DNA of 64,000 nt from NCBI GenBank assembly GCA_003001975.1, contig PVUG01000014.1:1-64000 (forward strand). The letters are read 5' to 3'. Source of the DNA: Martelella mediterranea (GTDB lineage: Bacteria > Pseudomonadota > Alphaproteobacteria > Rhizobiales > Rhizobiaceae). The position numbers and the translations under genes are program-made. Every line of letters starts with the position of its first letter. Position 1 is the first letter of the stretch. The notes beneath the pieces are model-generated. The model was not told the origin of the DNA and made no database searches. It saw nothing but the letters and a program-made list of their open reading frames with translations. Below, piece by piece: positions 17,073 to 25,696 of the stretch.

Positions 17073-18999
17073 TCTCCCTGTTCAGCGGATGCAGACAGCG
17101 CACGCCGCGTTCCTCGCCAAGTTCGGTCATGGCGATATCGCCGCTGCGACAGTCGTCCTGAACGAAGGGACAGCGGTCGGCAAAGGCGCAGCCTTCCGGC
17201 AAATTGTTGACCACCGGCGGTCGGCCCTCGATGGCGTCAAGCCGGCGGTCCGGTTCGCCGAGCACGGGCACGCACTCGATCAGCTTGGCCGTATAGGGAT
17301 GGGCGGGGCGTTCGAGGATTTCCTCGGTCGTCCCGGTTTCGACGATCCGTCCGGCATACATCACCGCCACCCGGTCGCAGATGGCCGACACTACGCCGAA
17401 ATCATGGGTGATGAACAGGATCGCGGTGTTGCGCTCCTTGCGCAGCCCGTTCATCAGTTCGAGGATCTGCGCCTGCACGGTCACGTCAAGCGCGGTTGTC
17501 GGCTCGTCGGCGACGATCACCTTGGCATCGTTGGCCAGTGCCATGGCAATCGAGATGCGCTGCCGCATGCCGCCGGAAAGCTCATGCGGAAAGGCCTTCA
17601 GCCGCTCTGCCGCATTGGGAATGCGCACCGATTCCAGAAGGTCCGCCGCCTTTTCGCGCGCCTTCTGTTTCGAGAGCGGCTGGTGGGATTGAATGGCCTC
17701 GATCAGCTGATCGCCGACGGTAAAAAGCGGGTGCAGGGTGGACAGCGGGTCCTGAAACACGTGGGAGACATCGCCGCCGCGCAATTGCCGGATGCGTTCA
17801 TCGCTTGCGGCAAACAGGTCCTCGTTGTCGAGCCATGCCGCACCGCCGGCAATGCGTCCGGGCGGAGTCGGCACCAGCCCCATCAGCGACATGGCGGTGA
17901 CCGATTTTCCGGAGCCGGATTCGCCGACCAAGCCCACACATTCGCCCTGGCGCATGTGCAGGTCGACCCCGCCGACCGCCTTGTAGATGCTGCCACCGAC
18001 ATGGAACTCCGTGCGCATGGCCTGAATGTCCAGCACTGTTTCCGGCCTCTGGCCCCGATCCGGCACGCTTTCGCGCTTCACCGCCGTGCGGGCGCCGGGA
18101 CGTGCCAGCGCGCCGGATTTCAGCCGGGGGTCGAGCACATCGCGAATGCCGTCGCCGAGAAGATTGATGCTCATGACGAGGGCAAAGATCATCAGGCCCG
18201 GCACCATGGAGACATAGGCATCGGTGAACAGCACCTTGCGGCCGTCGCCGAGCATCGAACCAAGATCGGCCTGCGGCGGTTGGGCGCCGAGACCGAGGAA
18301 GGAAAGGCCGGCCGTTTCCAGGATCATCCAGCCGATTGTGGTCGACATGGTGATGATGATCACCGGCAGCACATTCGGCAGCACCTCGCCGAACAGAATG
18401 GCAAAATGCGATTTGCCGGAAAGCCGTGCGGCATCGACAAACTCACGGCGTGAAAGCCCGAGCGTCATGCCGCGAATGTTCCGCGCGAAGAAGGGGATAT
18501 TGACGATGGCGATGGCATAAAGCGCGTTCAACAGGCCAGGGCCAAGCACGGCGACAATGGCAAGCGCCAGCAGAATATAGGGAAAGGCCATCACCATATC
18601 GATGCCGCGCATCAGGATGTTGTCGGTGCGCCCGCCCGCATACCCCGCCACAAGCCCGATCAGCGAGCCGAAAAAGGCGGCGATCAACGTCGCCGAAACG
18701 CCGACGGCGAGGCTGACGCGGGTGCCCCAGATCAGGCGTGACAGCAGGTCGCGGCCAAGTGAATCCGTGCCGAGCAGATGGCCTTCGGTGAGCGGCGGCG
18801 ACAGGCGCACGGACGGGTCCGTCACATTCGGCGGCTGCAGCGGCAGGGTGGGGGCCGCCAGCGCGATGACGATGATGACGGCAAGAATGATCAGCCCGCC
18901 GGTCGCCAGCGTGTTGTTGAACAGAAGCTTGAGGGTGCTCGGGCGGCCGCTCTTCTTTGCCGGTCTGGCCGGGACGGTGCTTGCAGTGGCATCGGTCAT
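17059..18999 (-). CDS. Fused ABC permease (DppC-like) and ATPase (DppD-like)
   Basis: 646 residues, two full proteins in one frame. Residues about 1-305 are a DppC-type permease: an N-terminal membrane helix (NTLATGGLIILAVIIVIALAAPTL), HLLGTDSLGRDLLSRLIWGTRVSL, and the EAA loop REFVDAARLSGKSHFAILFGEVLPN. Residues about 330-646 are a DppD-type ATPase: GLVGESGSGKSVT, FQDPLSTLHPLF, LSGGMRQRISIAMAL, VIVADEPTTALD, ITHDFGVV and a C-terminal Cys motif (CAFADRCPFVQDDC). No stop or frameshift separates the halves; a polar linker (RPGARTAVKRESVPDRGQRPE) joins them. Four gene products thus supply the membrane and ATPase functions usually made from five with the receptor. Confidence 0.93.
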   Translation of the reverse strand: MTDATASTVPARPAKKSGRPSTLKLLFNNTLATGGLIILAVIIVIALAAPTLPLQPPNVTDPSVRLSPPLTEGHLLGTDSLGRDLLSRLIWGTRVSLAVGVSATLIAAFFGSLIGLVAGYAGGRTDNILMRGIDMVMAFPYILLALAIVAVLGPGLLNALYAIAIVNIPFFARNIRGMTLGLSRREFVDAARLSGKSHFAILFGEVLPNVLPVIIITMSTTIGWMILETAGLSFLGLGAQPPQADLGSMLGDGRKVLFTDAYVSMVPGLMIFALVMSINLLGDGIRDVLDPRLKSGALARPGARTAVKRESVPDRGQRPETVLDIQAMRTEFHVGGSIYKAVGGVDLHMRQGECVGLVGESGSGKSVTAMSLMGLVPTPPGRIAGGAAWLDNEDLFAASDERIRQLRGGDVSHVFQDPLSTLHPLFTVGDQLIEAIQSHQPLSKQKAREKAADLLESVRIPNAAERLKAFPHELSGGMRQRISIAMALANDAKVIVADEPTTALDVTVQAQILELMNGLRKERNTAILFITHDFGVVSAICDRVAVMYAGRIVETGTTEEILERPAHPYTAKLIECVPVLGEPDRRLDAIEGRPPVVNNLPEGCAFADRCPFVQDDCRSGDIAMTELGEERGVRCLHPLNRENADG

Positions 19000-19943
19000 C
19001 AGCGCAACCTCGGGTCAAGCATGGTCTGGACGACATCGGCGACCAGATTGAACAGCACATAGGCGGCTGCGACGATCAGAACCCCGCCCTGAACCGTCAG
19101 CAGGTCACGGGTGGAAATGGCGGTCACCAGCATCGAGCCGATGCCCGGCCATTGAAACACGGTTTCGATATAGACCGCGCCGCCGAGCACAAAGCCGGCC
19201 TGAATGCCGAGCACGGGAATGACGGAGACGAGTGCGGCCTTGAAAGCATGGCGCATGATCACGCGGCGCTCCTTCAGGCCCTTGGCGCGGGCGGTGCGGA
19301 TATAATCCTGCCGCAGCACTTCCAGCATGGAGGTGCGCGTCAGCCGCGCGACCACGCCGGTGGCGACCACGGAAAGGGTGAAGGCTGGCAGGATCAAATG
19401 CTTGAGCAGGTCAAGCGGTCCGCCACCGCCATAGATCGCATACATGCCGCTGGCCGGCAGCCATTGCAGCTTGACGGCAAACAGCAGGATCAGCAGCAGG
19501 CCCAGCCAGAAGGAAGGCACCGAAATGCCGATCAGCACGAAAAAAGTCACCAGCTTGTCGGTGGCGCCATACTGGCGCACGGCGGAAACGATGCCGGCCA
19601 GAAGGCCGAGGATGGAACAGAGCACCAGCGAGGTGCCGGCAAGGATCAGCGTGTTGCCGAAACGCTCGGTAATGATGTCGATGACCGGCCGGTTCTGGGT
19701 GTAGGACCGACCGAAATCGCCGTGGAGAATATTGCCGAGCCAGATGAAATATTGCTGCACCAGCGGTTTGTCGAGACCAAGCGCCTTGTTGATGCGTTCG
19801 ACATTTTCCGGCGTGGCATAGGAGCCGAGGATTGCCGTTGCCGGATCGCCGGGGATCATCGCCATGATGGCGAAGACAATCACGGTCAGGCCCAGAAGGA
19901 CCGGAATGACGGTCAGGAGCCGCCGCAGGATATAATGGGCCAT
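18999..19943 (-). CDS. ABC transporter permease (DppB-like)
   Basis: 314 residues. It is an inner-membrane permease of the peptide/nickel importer class. It starts MAHYILRRLLTVIPVLLGLTVIVFAIM, the standard DppB/OppB beginning, and has PLVQQYFIWLGNILHGDFGRS followed by the EAA loop DYIRTARAKGLKERRVIMRHAFKAAL. The ending LFNLVADVVQTMLDPRLR is also typical. Its last base overlaps the first base of the fused permease-ATPase gene. Confidence 0.93.
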   Translation of the reverse strand: MAHYILRRLLTVIPVLLGLTVIVFAIMAMIPGDPATAILGSYATPENVERINKALGLDKPLVQQYFIWLGNILHGDFGRSYTQNRPVIDIITERFGNTLILAGTSLVLCSILGLLAGIVSAVRQYGATDKLVTFFVLIGISVPSFWLGLLLILLFAVKLQWLPASGMYAIYGGGGPLDLLKHLILPAFTLSVVATGVVARLTRTSMLEVLRQDYIRTARAKGLKERRVIMRHAFKAALVSVIPVLGIQAGFVLGGAVYIETVFQWPGIGSMLVTAISTRDLLTVQGGVLIVAAAYVLFNLVADVVQTMLDPRLR

Positions 19944-20043
19944 GACGTGTTCTCCGTGGAATAGGGGCCGTGCGAAAATGCAGGATATACGGGCGGATCA
20001 GAAACGTTGCCCGGCTCTCTGGGTCGTTTTTTCGCCTCTCCCT

Positions 20044-20072
20044 GCGTCATCCTCGGGCTTGACCCGAGGATC
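20044..20072 (+). repeat. Palindromic intergenic repeat, copy 5 (forward)
   Basis: The core at 20049-20071 is identical to the urt-region copies. It pairs with copy 6 to make a forward-reverse pair, the same orientation as the pair that frames the GIY-YIG gene, but with only about 120 bp of non-coding DNA between. The surrounding gap 19944-20287 (344 bp) holds nothing else recognisable. Confidence 0.9.
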
Positions 20073-20190
20073 TAATCACATCTGTCGCGAAAGGAATGCG
20101 TCAGGTTCAAAAACTGCGCGACAACCGTTTTTCTTTTCCGCTTGATCGTTTTGTGGACATTCGTCCACGCCAGTCGCGGGGAAGGGCGCC

Positions 20191-20221
20191 TGGATCCTCG
20201 GGTCAAGCCCGAGGATGACGC
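20191..20221 (+). repeat. Palindromic intergenic repeat, copy 6 (reverse)
   Basis: The core is at 20194-20216 with TGG and GACGC flanks. It is the partner of copy 5. Confidence 0.9.
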
Positions 20222-20287
20222 AGAATGATGCGGGGTGGTCGAAAAAGGAAGCATGCGCTGATGCCAAAACGACCACCCCAGCATCGT

Positions 20288-21847
20288 TCAATTCGGCTTC
20301 GCCACCTTCTGCAGCAGCAGGAAGAACGATGGCTGCAGCTTGAAGTTTTCGACGCTTGCCTTGGTCACAGCGTTCTGCTTCCAGTTGGCGACGAACACCC
20401 AGGGAGCGTCGTCATGGACGATGCCCTGCATCTGTTTGTAGAGTTCGGCGCGCTCGTCCTGATCCGTGGAGGTGCGGGCCTGCTCAAGCAGCTTGTCGAC
20501 CTCCGGGTTGGAATAGTAGCCGGAGTTGAAGCCGCCCTTGTCGGGGAAGGCTTCGGAACGCAGCGCCAGGAAGGGCAGGGTGTCCGGGTCGTTGGTCATC
20601 CATGCCATTTCGGCCATGTCGGCTTCGCCCGCAAGACCGGGGTTCACCTTGCCGAGGAAGGTGTTCCACTCATAGGTTTCGATCTTGACCGGCATGCCCA
20701 CAGCTTCGAGATCGGCCTGGATCTGGGTGGCCATGGCCTGCGGCTCCAGCATGCCCGAACCGCCTTCGGTGACATAGAAGGTCAGCTCCGAACCGTCATA
20801 GCCGGCTTCCTCGAGAAGCGATTTGGCCTTTTCCGGGTCGTAGGGATAGGGTGAAAGGCTGTCGTCATAGGCCCAGGCGAAAGCCGGCGGCGTCGGGCCT
20901 GCGGCGACTTCGGCCGTGCCCTGCAGGATGTCGTTGACGATCGCTTCCTTGTTGATCGCGTAATTGACGGCCTGGCGAACCTTCTTGTCGGTGAACACGC
21001 CGTCCTTCAGGTTGAGGATCAGGAACCAGAGATGGGGGCCGGCCTGTTCGTAGACCGTGTAATTGTCATTGCCGGTAAACTGCGAGAGCGAATCCGGGGG
21101 AACCTCCACCATCACATCAAGGCCGCCGGACATCATTTCGGCAACGCGGGTGTTGGCATCGGTGACGGGACGGAAGACCACGGCTTCAAGCGGCGGCGCG
21201 CCGTCCCAGTAATCGGCGTTTTTGGAGACAACCACCTTGGCGTTCGGATCCCACTCCTCGAACTTGAAGGCGCCGGTGCCGGAGGGATGGCGGCCGAAAT
21301 CGGCGCCGTATTCCTTCACCGCTTCCGGCGAGACGATCAGGCCGATCGGATAGGCGAGGTTGGACAGGAACGGCGCATAGGGTTCAGACAGCGTGAATTT
21401 CACCGTCAGGTCATCGACGACTTCGATACTGTCCACCGCGGAGAAATTGAAGGACAGCGGAAACGGACCGGTGTCGTAATAGGGGTGGTTTTCGTCCAGC
21501 ATGCGCTCGAAGTTGAACTTCACCGCTTCGGCGTTGAAGGGCGAGCCGTCGTGAAAGGTGACGCCCTCGCGCAGCTTGAACGTATAGGTCTTGCCGTCTT
21601 CGGAAATGTCCCAGCTTGTGGCAAGCGCCGGCTCGACCTCAAGCGTGCCGTCCTTGTAGCGCACCAGACCGTCATACATGTTCACCAGAATGCGGAAATC
21701 ATTGACGGCGGTGTCGACGGCGGGATCGAGCGATTTTGGCTCGGCAATCTGGCCGACGATCAGAACATTGGGCGGTGTTTGGGCAACGACCGGGGCCGCG
21801 AAAGCCAGCGATGCGGCGGCAAGGGCCGCGGCGAGAAGGCGTTTCAT
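20288..21847 (-). CDS. ABC transporter substrate-binding protein (family 5, peptide/amide type)
   Basis: 519 residues. It is the periplasmic receptor of the leftward operon. The signal peptide covers about residues 1-22 (MKRLLAAALAAASLAFAAPVVAQ). The mature protein has EPKSLDPAVDTAVNDFRILVNMYDGLVRYK and the SBP_bac_5 signature region LATSWDISEDGKTYTFKLREGVTFHDGSPFNAEAVKFNFERM. Ligand specificity in this family cannot be read from sequence; neighbours (amidase, amidohydrolase) point to a peptide-, amide- or ureide-like compound. It is separated from the permease gene by 344 bp holding two palindromic repeats, so coupling to the rest of the operon is plausible but not tight. Confidence 0.93.
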   Translation of the reverse strand: MKRLLAAALAAASLAFAAPVVAQTPPNVLIVGQIAEPKSLDPAVDTAVNDFRILVNMYDGLVRYKDGTLEVEPALATSWDISEDGKTYTFKLREGVTFHDGSPFNAEAVKFNFERMLDENHPYYDTGPFPLSFNFSAVDSIEVVDDLTVKFTLSEPYAPFLSNLAYPIGLIVSPEAVKEYGADFGRHPSGTGAFKFEEWDPNAKVVVSKNADYWDGAPPLEAVVFRPVTDANTRVAEMMSGGLDVMVEVPPDSLSQFTGNDNYTVYEQAGPHLWFLILNLKDGVFTDKKVRQAVNYAINKEAIVNDILQGTAEVAAGPTPPAFAWAYDDSLSPYPYDPEKAKSLLEEAGYDGSELTFYVTEGGSGMLEPQAMATQIQADLEAVGMPVKIETYEWNTFLGKVNPGLAGEADMAEMAWMTNDPDTLPFLALRSEAFPDKGGFNSGYYSNPEVDKLLEQARTSTDQDERAELYKQMQGIVHDDAPWVFVANWKQNAVTKASVENFKLQPSFFLLLQKVAKPN

Positions 21848-21894
21848 CTGTCGGTTCTCCTCTGTTGTTATTTGGTTAATTAATCATGAAGATT

Positions 21895-21930
21895 TTGTAA
21901 TTGACAAGGATTGATCATAATAAATTACAA
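21895..21930. promoter_or_regulatory. Inverted repeat upstream of the substrate-binding protein gene
   Basis: TTGTAATT (21895-21902) is repeated in inverted form as AATTACAA (21923-21930). Inside lies ATCATAATAAATT (21914-21926), a 13-mer that recurs at 22845-22857 before the amidohydrolase gene. It lies about 50-80 bp before the leftward start at 21847, where an operator for the co-encoded GntR regulator would be expected. The assignment is an inference. Confidence 0.4.
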
Positions 21931-22130
21931 CCCGCACAACCGATTTCTGGAAATAGATATTTCAGATCAGTCGCTTACGGGGTGTGAGGCAACCAAGCCG
22001 ATTTTGATGAGAGCAGAGAAGTGGCGATTTGTTCGCCTTAGAATTGTCCATAATCAGGATTTTCTACCGTCCGTCATAACGTCGTGCCCGCAATCGCGAG
22101 CATGGGGTTGTTTAGAGAAACGGAAGGCAG

Positions 22131-22652
22131 ATGAACATGACCACGACAGATCTCAACCGTCGCCGGGTATTGATCGGCAGCGCCATGGCCGCGGCCTTTA
22201 CCGGGCTCGCGCCGGTGATCGCCAATGCCAATATCGTGACATCCGACTATGCCGACAAAACGCTGACGATCGGCCTGTTCTCCGGCGACATTTCCACACT
22301 GGCGAGCAAAAAGGCTGTTCACCCGATGGTGCAGCAGTTCGCCAGGCTGGAGGAAGGAGAGGCCACCGCTGTCGGCGGCCTGCTGCTGGGCGCTGGCGCC
22401 GCCAAGCCCGAACGCCCGAAAGAGTTTGCCCATACACTGGCCGAACTGAAGAAGATGGACCCCGGAACCAAGTTCGACCTGCTGTATGTCAAAAGCGAAA
22501 TCGACGGCCATGAAGCCCTGCTGAAAATTCAAAAACAGCGTGTCAAGGAAGGCAAGACCGGAATGGATACGACGATTGCAACCATTCTCGTGCCCTTCAT
22601 TGAATCGCACCTTGTCATGCTGCAGGCCGTGCGCAACAGCATGGCGACCTGA
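22131..22652 (+). CDS. DUF4142 family exported protein
   Basis: 173 residues. The N-terminus (NRRRVLIGSAMAAAFTGLAPVIANA) is a signal peptide with a twin-arginine-like NRRRVL motif. The mature helical part resembles DUF4142/ferritin-like proteins: ASKKAVHPMVQQFARLEEGEATAVGGLL, then FDLLYVKSEIDGHEALLKIQKQRVK, then FIESHLVMLQAVRNSM. DUF4142 proteins are periplasmic and of unknown function. The gene stands alone between the leftward ABC operon and the amidohydrolase. Confidence 0.7.
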   Translation: MNMTTTDLNRRRVLIGSAMAAAFTGLAPVIANANIVTSDYADKTLTIGLFSGDISTLASKKAVHPMVQQFARLEEGEATAVGGLLLGAGAAKPERPKEFAHTLAELKKMDPGTKFDLLYVKSEIDGHEALLKIQKQRVKEGKTGMDTTIATILVPFIESHLVMLQAVRNSMAT

Positions 22653-22841
22653 TACCGAAGACCCGCGCGCATCATATTGGGCCTGATCGCTGGTCCCTGG
22701 TATCAGTATTGACGTCTTCTGGGAGCGGAGCCGTGTCCGCCCTGCCGCCTGCATGTCACCGGAAGAGGAACCGTGACAACCAACGCATGGACGGCGGGGC
22801 GGGCATCTGTTTTTCAGCACTCTGTTTGCGGCTGACCGGAA

Positions 22842-22857
22842 ATTATCATAATAAATT
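22842..22857. promoter_or_regulatory. Candidate operator before the M20 amidohydrolase gene
   Basis: ATTATCATAAT (22842-22852) is a perfect odd palindrome, and the overlapping 13-mer ATCATAATAAATT is identical to one in the promoter region of the ABC receptor gene at 21914-21926. The two sites lie on either side of the DUF4142 gene and may bind the same regulator. Confidence 0.35.
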
Positions 22858-22904
22858 CCCGAAAGAGGAAGCCGTCATGCGGCGCAAAAGGGAGGCCGAC
22901 TGCC

Positions 22905-24143
22905 ATGAGCTGCAAACCGAAAATCAATTCCGACCGGCTCAGGGCACTCCTTGACGGCATCAACCGCTTCGGTGCGGGCGGGCCGGGCGAAGGCTACAAC
23001 CGGCCCGGATTTTCCGGTGCCGATATGGCGGTCCGCGACTGGTTTGCAAGCGAGATGGAAAAGGACGGCCTTGCGGTGACCCGCGATGGCGCCAATTCGG
23101 TGTTCGGGCGTTTCGGCGATGCCGGCGCACCGTCGGTGATGGTCGGATCGCATCTCGATACCGTTGTCGATGGCGGTGCATTCGACGGTTCGCTCGGCGT
23201 CGTCGTCGCGCTTGAATGCGTGCGGGCAATGAAGGAGGCGGGCATTCAGCCTGCCGTGCCTGTCGAGGTCGTGGCAACCTCGGAGGAAGAGGGCCGGTTT
23301 GGCGGCATGCTCGGGTCTCAGGCCATGGCCGGGCTGGTGACGCCGGAATGGCTGGCGAATGCCACGGATGCCGACGGTGTGCTGCTGGTCGATGCCATGC
23401 GCGCGCAGGGCCTCGATCCGGAAGCCGTTCCGGGCGCTTCCCGACCGAAAGGTTCGGTCCGGGCTTTTCTGGAGCTGCACATCGAGCAGGGGCCGGTGCT
23501 GGAGCGCGAGGGCATTGCCATCGGCCTGCCGGAGGGGGCGACCGGGATCGTCAATTTGCAGGTGACGCTCAAGGGCACGGCCAATCATTCCGGCACCACG
23601 CCGATGGATATGCGCGCCGATGCCTTTGCCGGCCTTGCGGAGATCGCCACGCAAATCCCGGGGATGATCGACAGCGCGCCGTCCGATATCGCGCGGATTA
23701 CCATCGGAAAAGTGGAGCTTTTGCCCAATCATCCGCATACCGTGCCCGGCGAAGCGATCTTCTCGGTCATCATCCGGGATGCGTCGGAGGCCGTCATGCG
23801 TGGTCTTCAGAGGCTGTTTTATCGCGCAACGGCGGCGGTCGCGGCAAAGCACGGTCTCACCCATGAAATCGAGGAAAAGAGTTTTATCCCGCCCGTCGCC
23901 TTCGATGCCGGTCTCGTCGATCTTCTGTCTGAAGCGGCAGAGGGGCTGGGCCTTCTGGCCAAACGGATGATCTCGGGGGCCGGCCATGACGCGCAGACGA
24001 TGATGACGCTCTGCCCCTCGGCGATGATCTTCGTGCCCAGTCGCAACGGGATATCACACGCGCCGGAGGAATATTCCGAATGGTCGGATATTGAAAAGGG
24101 TGCGGAACTGATGCTGGCCGCATTGCTGCGGCTTACGGCGTGA
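22905..24143 (+). CDS. M20-family amidohydrolase (N-carbamoyl-L-amino acid hydrolase / allantoate amidohydrolase type)
   Basis: 412 residues. It is a metal-dependent hydrolase that releases ammonia and carbon dioxide from a carbamoyl or ureido group. Metal-site motifs are GSHLDTVVDGGAFDGSLGVVVALE and EVVATSEEEGRFGGMLGSQAM; the dimer domain shows LELHIEQGPVLEREGIAIG and GTANHSGTTPMDMRADA. The C-terminal MISGAGHDAQTM and FVPSRNGISHAPEEYSE complete the AllC/HyuC pattern. The start at 22905 has a GGGAGG site. Motifs alone do not separate beta-ureidopropionase, allantoate amidohydrolase and hydantoinase-pathway enzymes. Confidence 0.9.
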   Translation: MSCKPKINSDRLRALLDGINRFGAGGPGEGYNRPGFSGADMAVRDWFASEMEKDGLAVTRDGANSVFGRFGDAGAPSVMVGSHLDTVVDGGAFDGSLGVVVALECVRAMKEAGIQPAVPVEVVATSEEEGRFGGMLGSQAMAGLVTPEWLANATDADGVLLVDAMRAQGLDPEAVPGASRPKGSVRAFLELHIEQGPVLEREGIAIGLPEGATGIVNLQVTLKGTANHSGTTPMDMRADAFAGLAEIATQIPGMIDSAPSDIARITIGKVELLPNHPHTVPGEAIFSVIIRDASEAVMRGLQRLFYRATAAVAAKHGLTHEIEEKSFIPPVAFDAGLVDLLSEAAEGLGLLAKRMISGAGHDAQTMMTLCPSAMIFVPSRNGISHAPEEYSEWSDIEKGAELMLAALLRLTA

Positions 24144-24149
24144 ACCGCC

Positions 24150-24320
24150 TCAACTGACAGCGTAAAGCCGGAAAGCGGCGAAAATCACCAGTGCTGTTGC
24201 CGCCAGAAGAACGCCGGCGATCAGCGCCAGTTCGCTTGCCTGGTTCCCGGCCTGGTCTTTTCGGCTGCTTCTTTCGGGCATGACAGTAATCGCCTTGATG
24301 GTGTCCGTGACTGTCAGCAT
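24150..24320 (-). CDS. Small single-span membrane protein, 56 residues
   Basis: A leftward frame from the ATG at 24318-24320 has a purine-rich AGGAAGG site about 10 nt upstream. It encodes a polar N-terminus (TIKAITVMPERSSRKDQAGNQ) followed by one clear membrane helix, ELALIAGVLLAATALVIFAAFRLY, and stops 7 bp beyond the convergent amidohydrolase gene. I do not recognise a family. The composition is that of a real membrane peptide rather than an antisense shadow, and no other gene covers the stretch. Confidence 0.45.
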   Translation of the reverse strand: MLTVTDTIKAITVMPERSSRKDQAGNQASELALIAGVLLAATALVIFAAFRLYAVS

Positions 24321-24475
24321 GACCTGCCTGCCTTCCTGCGGCGTTAAGAAACATGGTTATCATGTTCTAAATGCACGAGTTGCCGCATCGGTTCCGGTGT
24401 CGTTGGTGCTGTTTGCCTTGCGGCCGGGCAGAAGATAGAAGAAAGACATGATTTGTATTTCAGGATTGAGCGCCG

Positions 24476-25696
24476 ATGGCCCGTGCCTTTCTTTATGTTC
24501 TTGATTCCTTCGGCATCGGCGGCGCGCCGGATGCCCGCGCCTATGGCGACCTCGGCGCCGATACGCTCGGCCATATTGCCGAATTCTGCGCCGCAGGGCT
24601 TGGCGACCGTGAGGGGCTTCGCGCCGGTCCGCTGAAACTGCCCAACCTTTCCGCACTTGGTCTTCTGGAAGCTGCAAAGCTTGCCACCCGGCACTATCCC
24701 GCAGGCATGGAAGGGGCAGGCCGCCTTTTCGGGCGCTATGGCGCGGCAAGCGAGGTTTCGCGCGGCAAGGACACCCCGTCGGGCCACTGGGAAATTGCGG
24801 CCACGCCGGTAATGTTCGACTGGGGCTATTTCCCCGATCAGAAAGACTGTTTTCCTGCCGAGCTTCTGGAGGCGATCTATCGCGAGGCGGATATTCCCGG
24901 CAGTCTCGGCAATTGCCATGCCTCGGGCACGGAAATCATCAAACGCTTCGGCCAGGAACATGTCTGGACCCGCCGCCCGATCTTCTACACCTCGGCCGAC
25001 AGCGTGTTCCAGATTGCCGCCCACGAATATCATTTCGGTCTCGACCGGCTGATGAAGCTCTGCACGGTGGTGCGGGAGCTGACCTATGATCTGAATATCG
25101 GCCGGGTGATTGCCCGTCCCTTCATCGGGGAGACGGCCGAAACCTTCAAACGCACCGGCAACCGTCGTGATTTCTCGATTGCGCCGCCGGAAGAAACGTT
25201 GCTCGACCGGGTGACGGCGGCCGGGGGGGACGTGCTGGCCGTCGGCAAGATTTCCGACATTTTCGCGGGCAAGGGCGTGTCGCGCGTGTTCAAGGCCGAT
25301 GGCAATGACGCGCTGGTGGATGCCAGCCTGGAGGCGATGGATGCAGCGGCCGAAGGCGATCTGGTGTTTACCAATCTTGTCGATTTCGACATGGTCTACG
25401 GCCACCGCCGCGATGTGCCGGGCTATGCTGCAGCGCTTGAAGCGTTCGATGCCCGCGTCGGCGATATCGCGGAGCGGATGAAGCCCGGCGATATTGCCGT
25501 TCTGACCGCCGATCATGGCTGCGACCCGACATGGCGGGGATCGGACCACACCCGCGAACGGGTGCCGGTTCTGGTGTTCGGGCCGGGGCTTCAGCCGGGC
25601 TCGCTCGGCGTTCGCGAGACCTATGCCGATATTGGCGAAAGCATTGCCCGCCATCTCGGCCTTGCCCCCGGCAAATACGGAGCATCTTTCCTGTGA
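24476..25696 (+). CDS. deoB: Phosphopentomutase DeoB
   Basis: 406 residues. It interconverts (deoxy)ribose 1-phosphate and 5-phosphate in nucleoside salvage. It has the alkaline-phosphatase-fold motifs: [12 protein letters not shown] (metal Asp), [10 protein letters not shown] (the phosphorylated Thr region), [14 protein letters not shown], and the C-terminal [18 protein letters not shown]. It is the first gene of a deoB-add-upp block. Its TGA overlaps the GTG start of add. Confidence 0.96.
   Translation: MARAFLYVLDSFGIGGAPDARAYGDLGADTLGHIAEFCAAGLGDREGLRAGPLKLPNLSALGLLEAAKLATRHYPAGMEGAGRLFGRYGAASEVSRGKDTPSGHWEIAATPVMFDWGYFPDQKDCFPAELLEAIYREADIPGSLGNCHASGTEIIKRFGQEHVWTRRPIFYTSADSVFQIAAHEYHFGLDRLMKLCTVVRELTYDLNIGRVIARPFIGETAETFKRTGNRRDFSIAPPEETLLDRVTAAGGDVLAVGKISDIFAGKGVSRVFKADGNDALVDASLEAMDAAAEGDLVFTNLVDFDMVYGHRRDVPGYAAALEAFDARVGDIAERMKPGDIAVLTADHGCDPTWRGSDHTRERVPVLVFGPGLQPGSLGVRETYADIGESIARHLGLAPGKYGASFL

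Noticed and set aside
15846-17210. 454-codon open frame on the + strand
   Set aside because: It is antisense to the GntR and ATPase genes and has no recognisable domain.
16807-18453. 548-codon open frame on the + strand
   Set aside because: It is antisense to the fused permease-ATPase and its neighbour, with shadow-like composition.
24133-24363. 76-codon minus-strand frame beside the amidohydrolase
   Set aside because: It overlaps the more convincing 56-residue membrane-protein frame and encodes Arg/His-rich shadow sequence.
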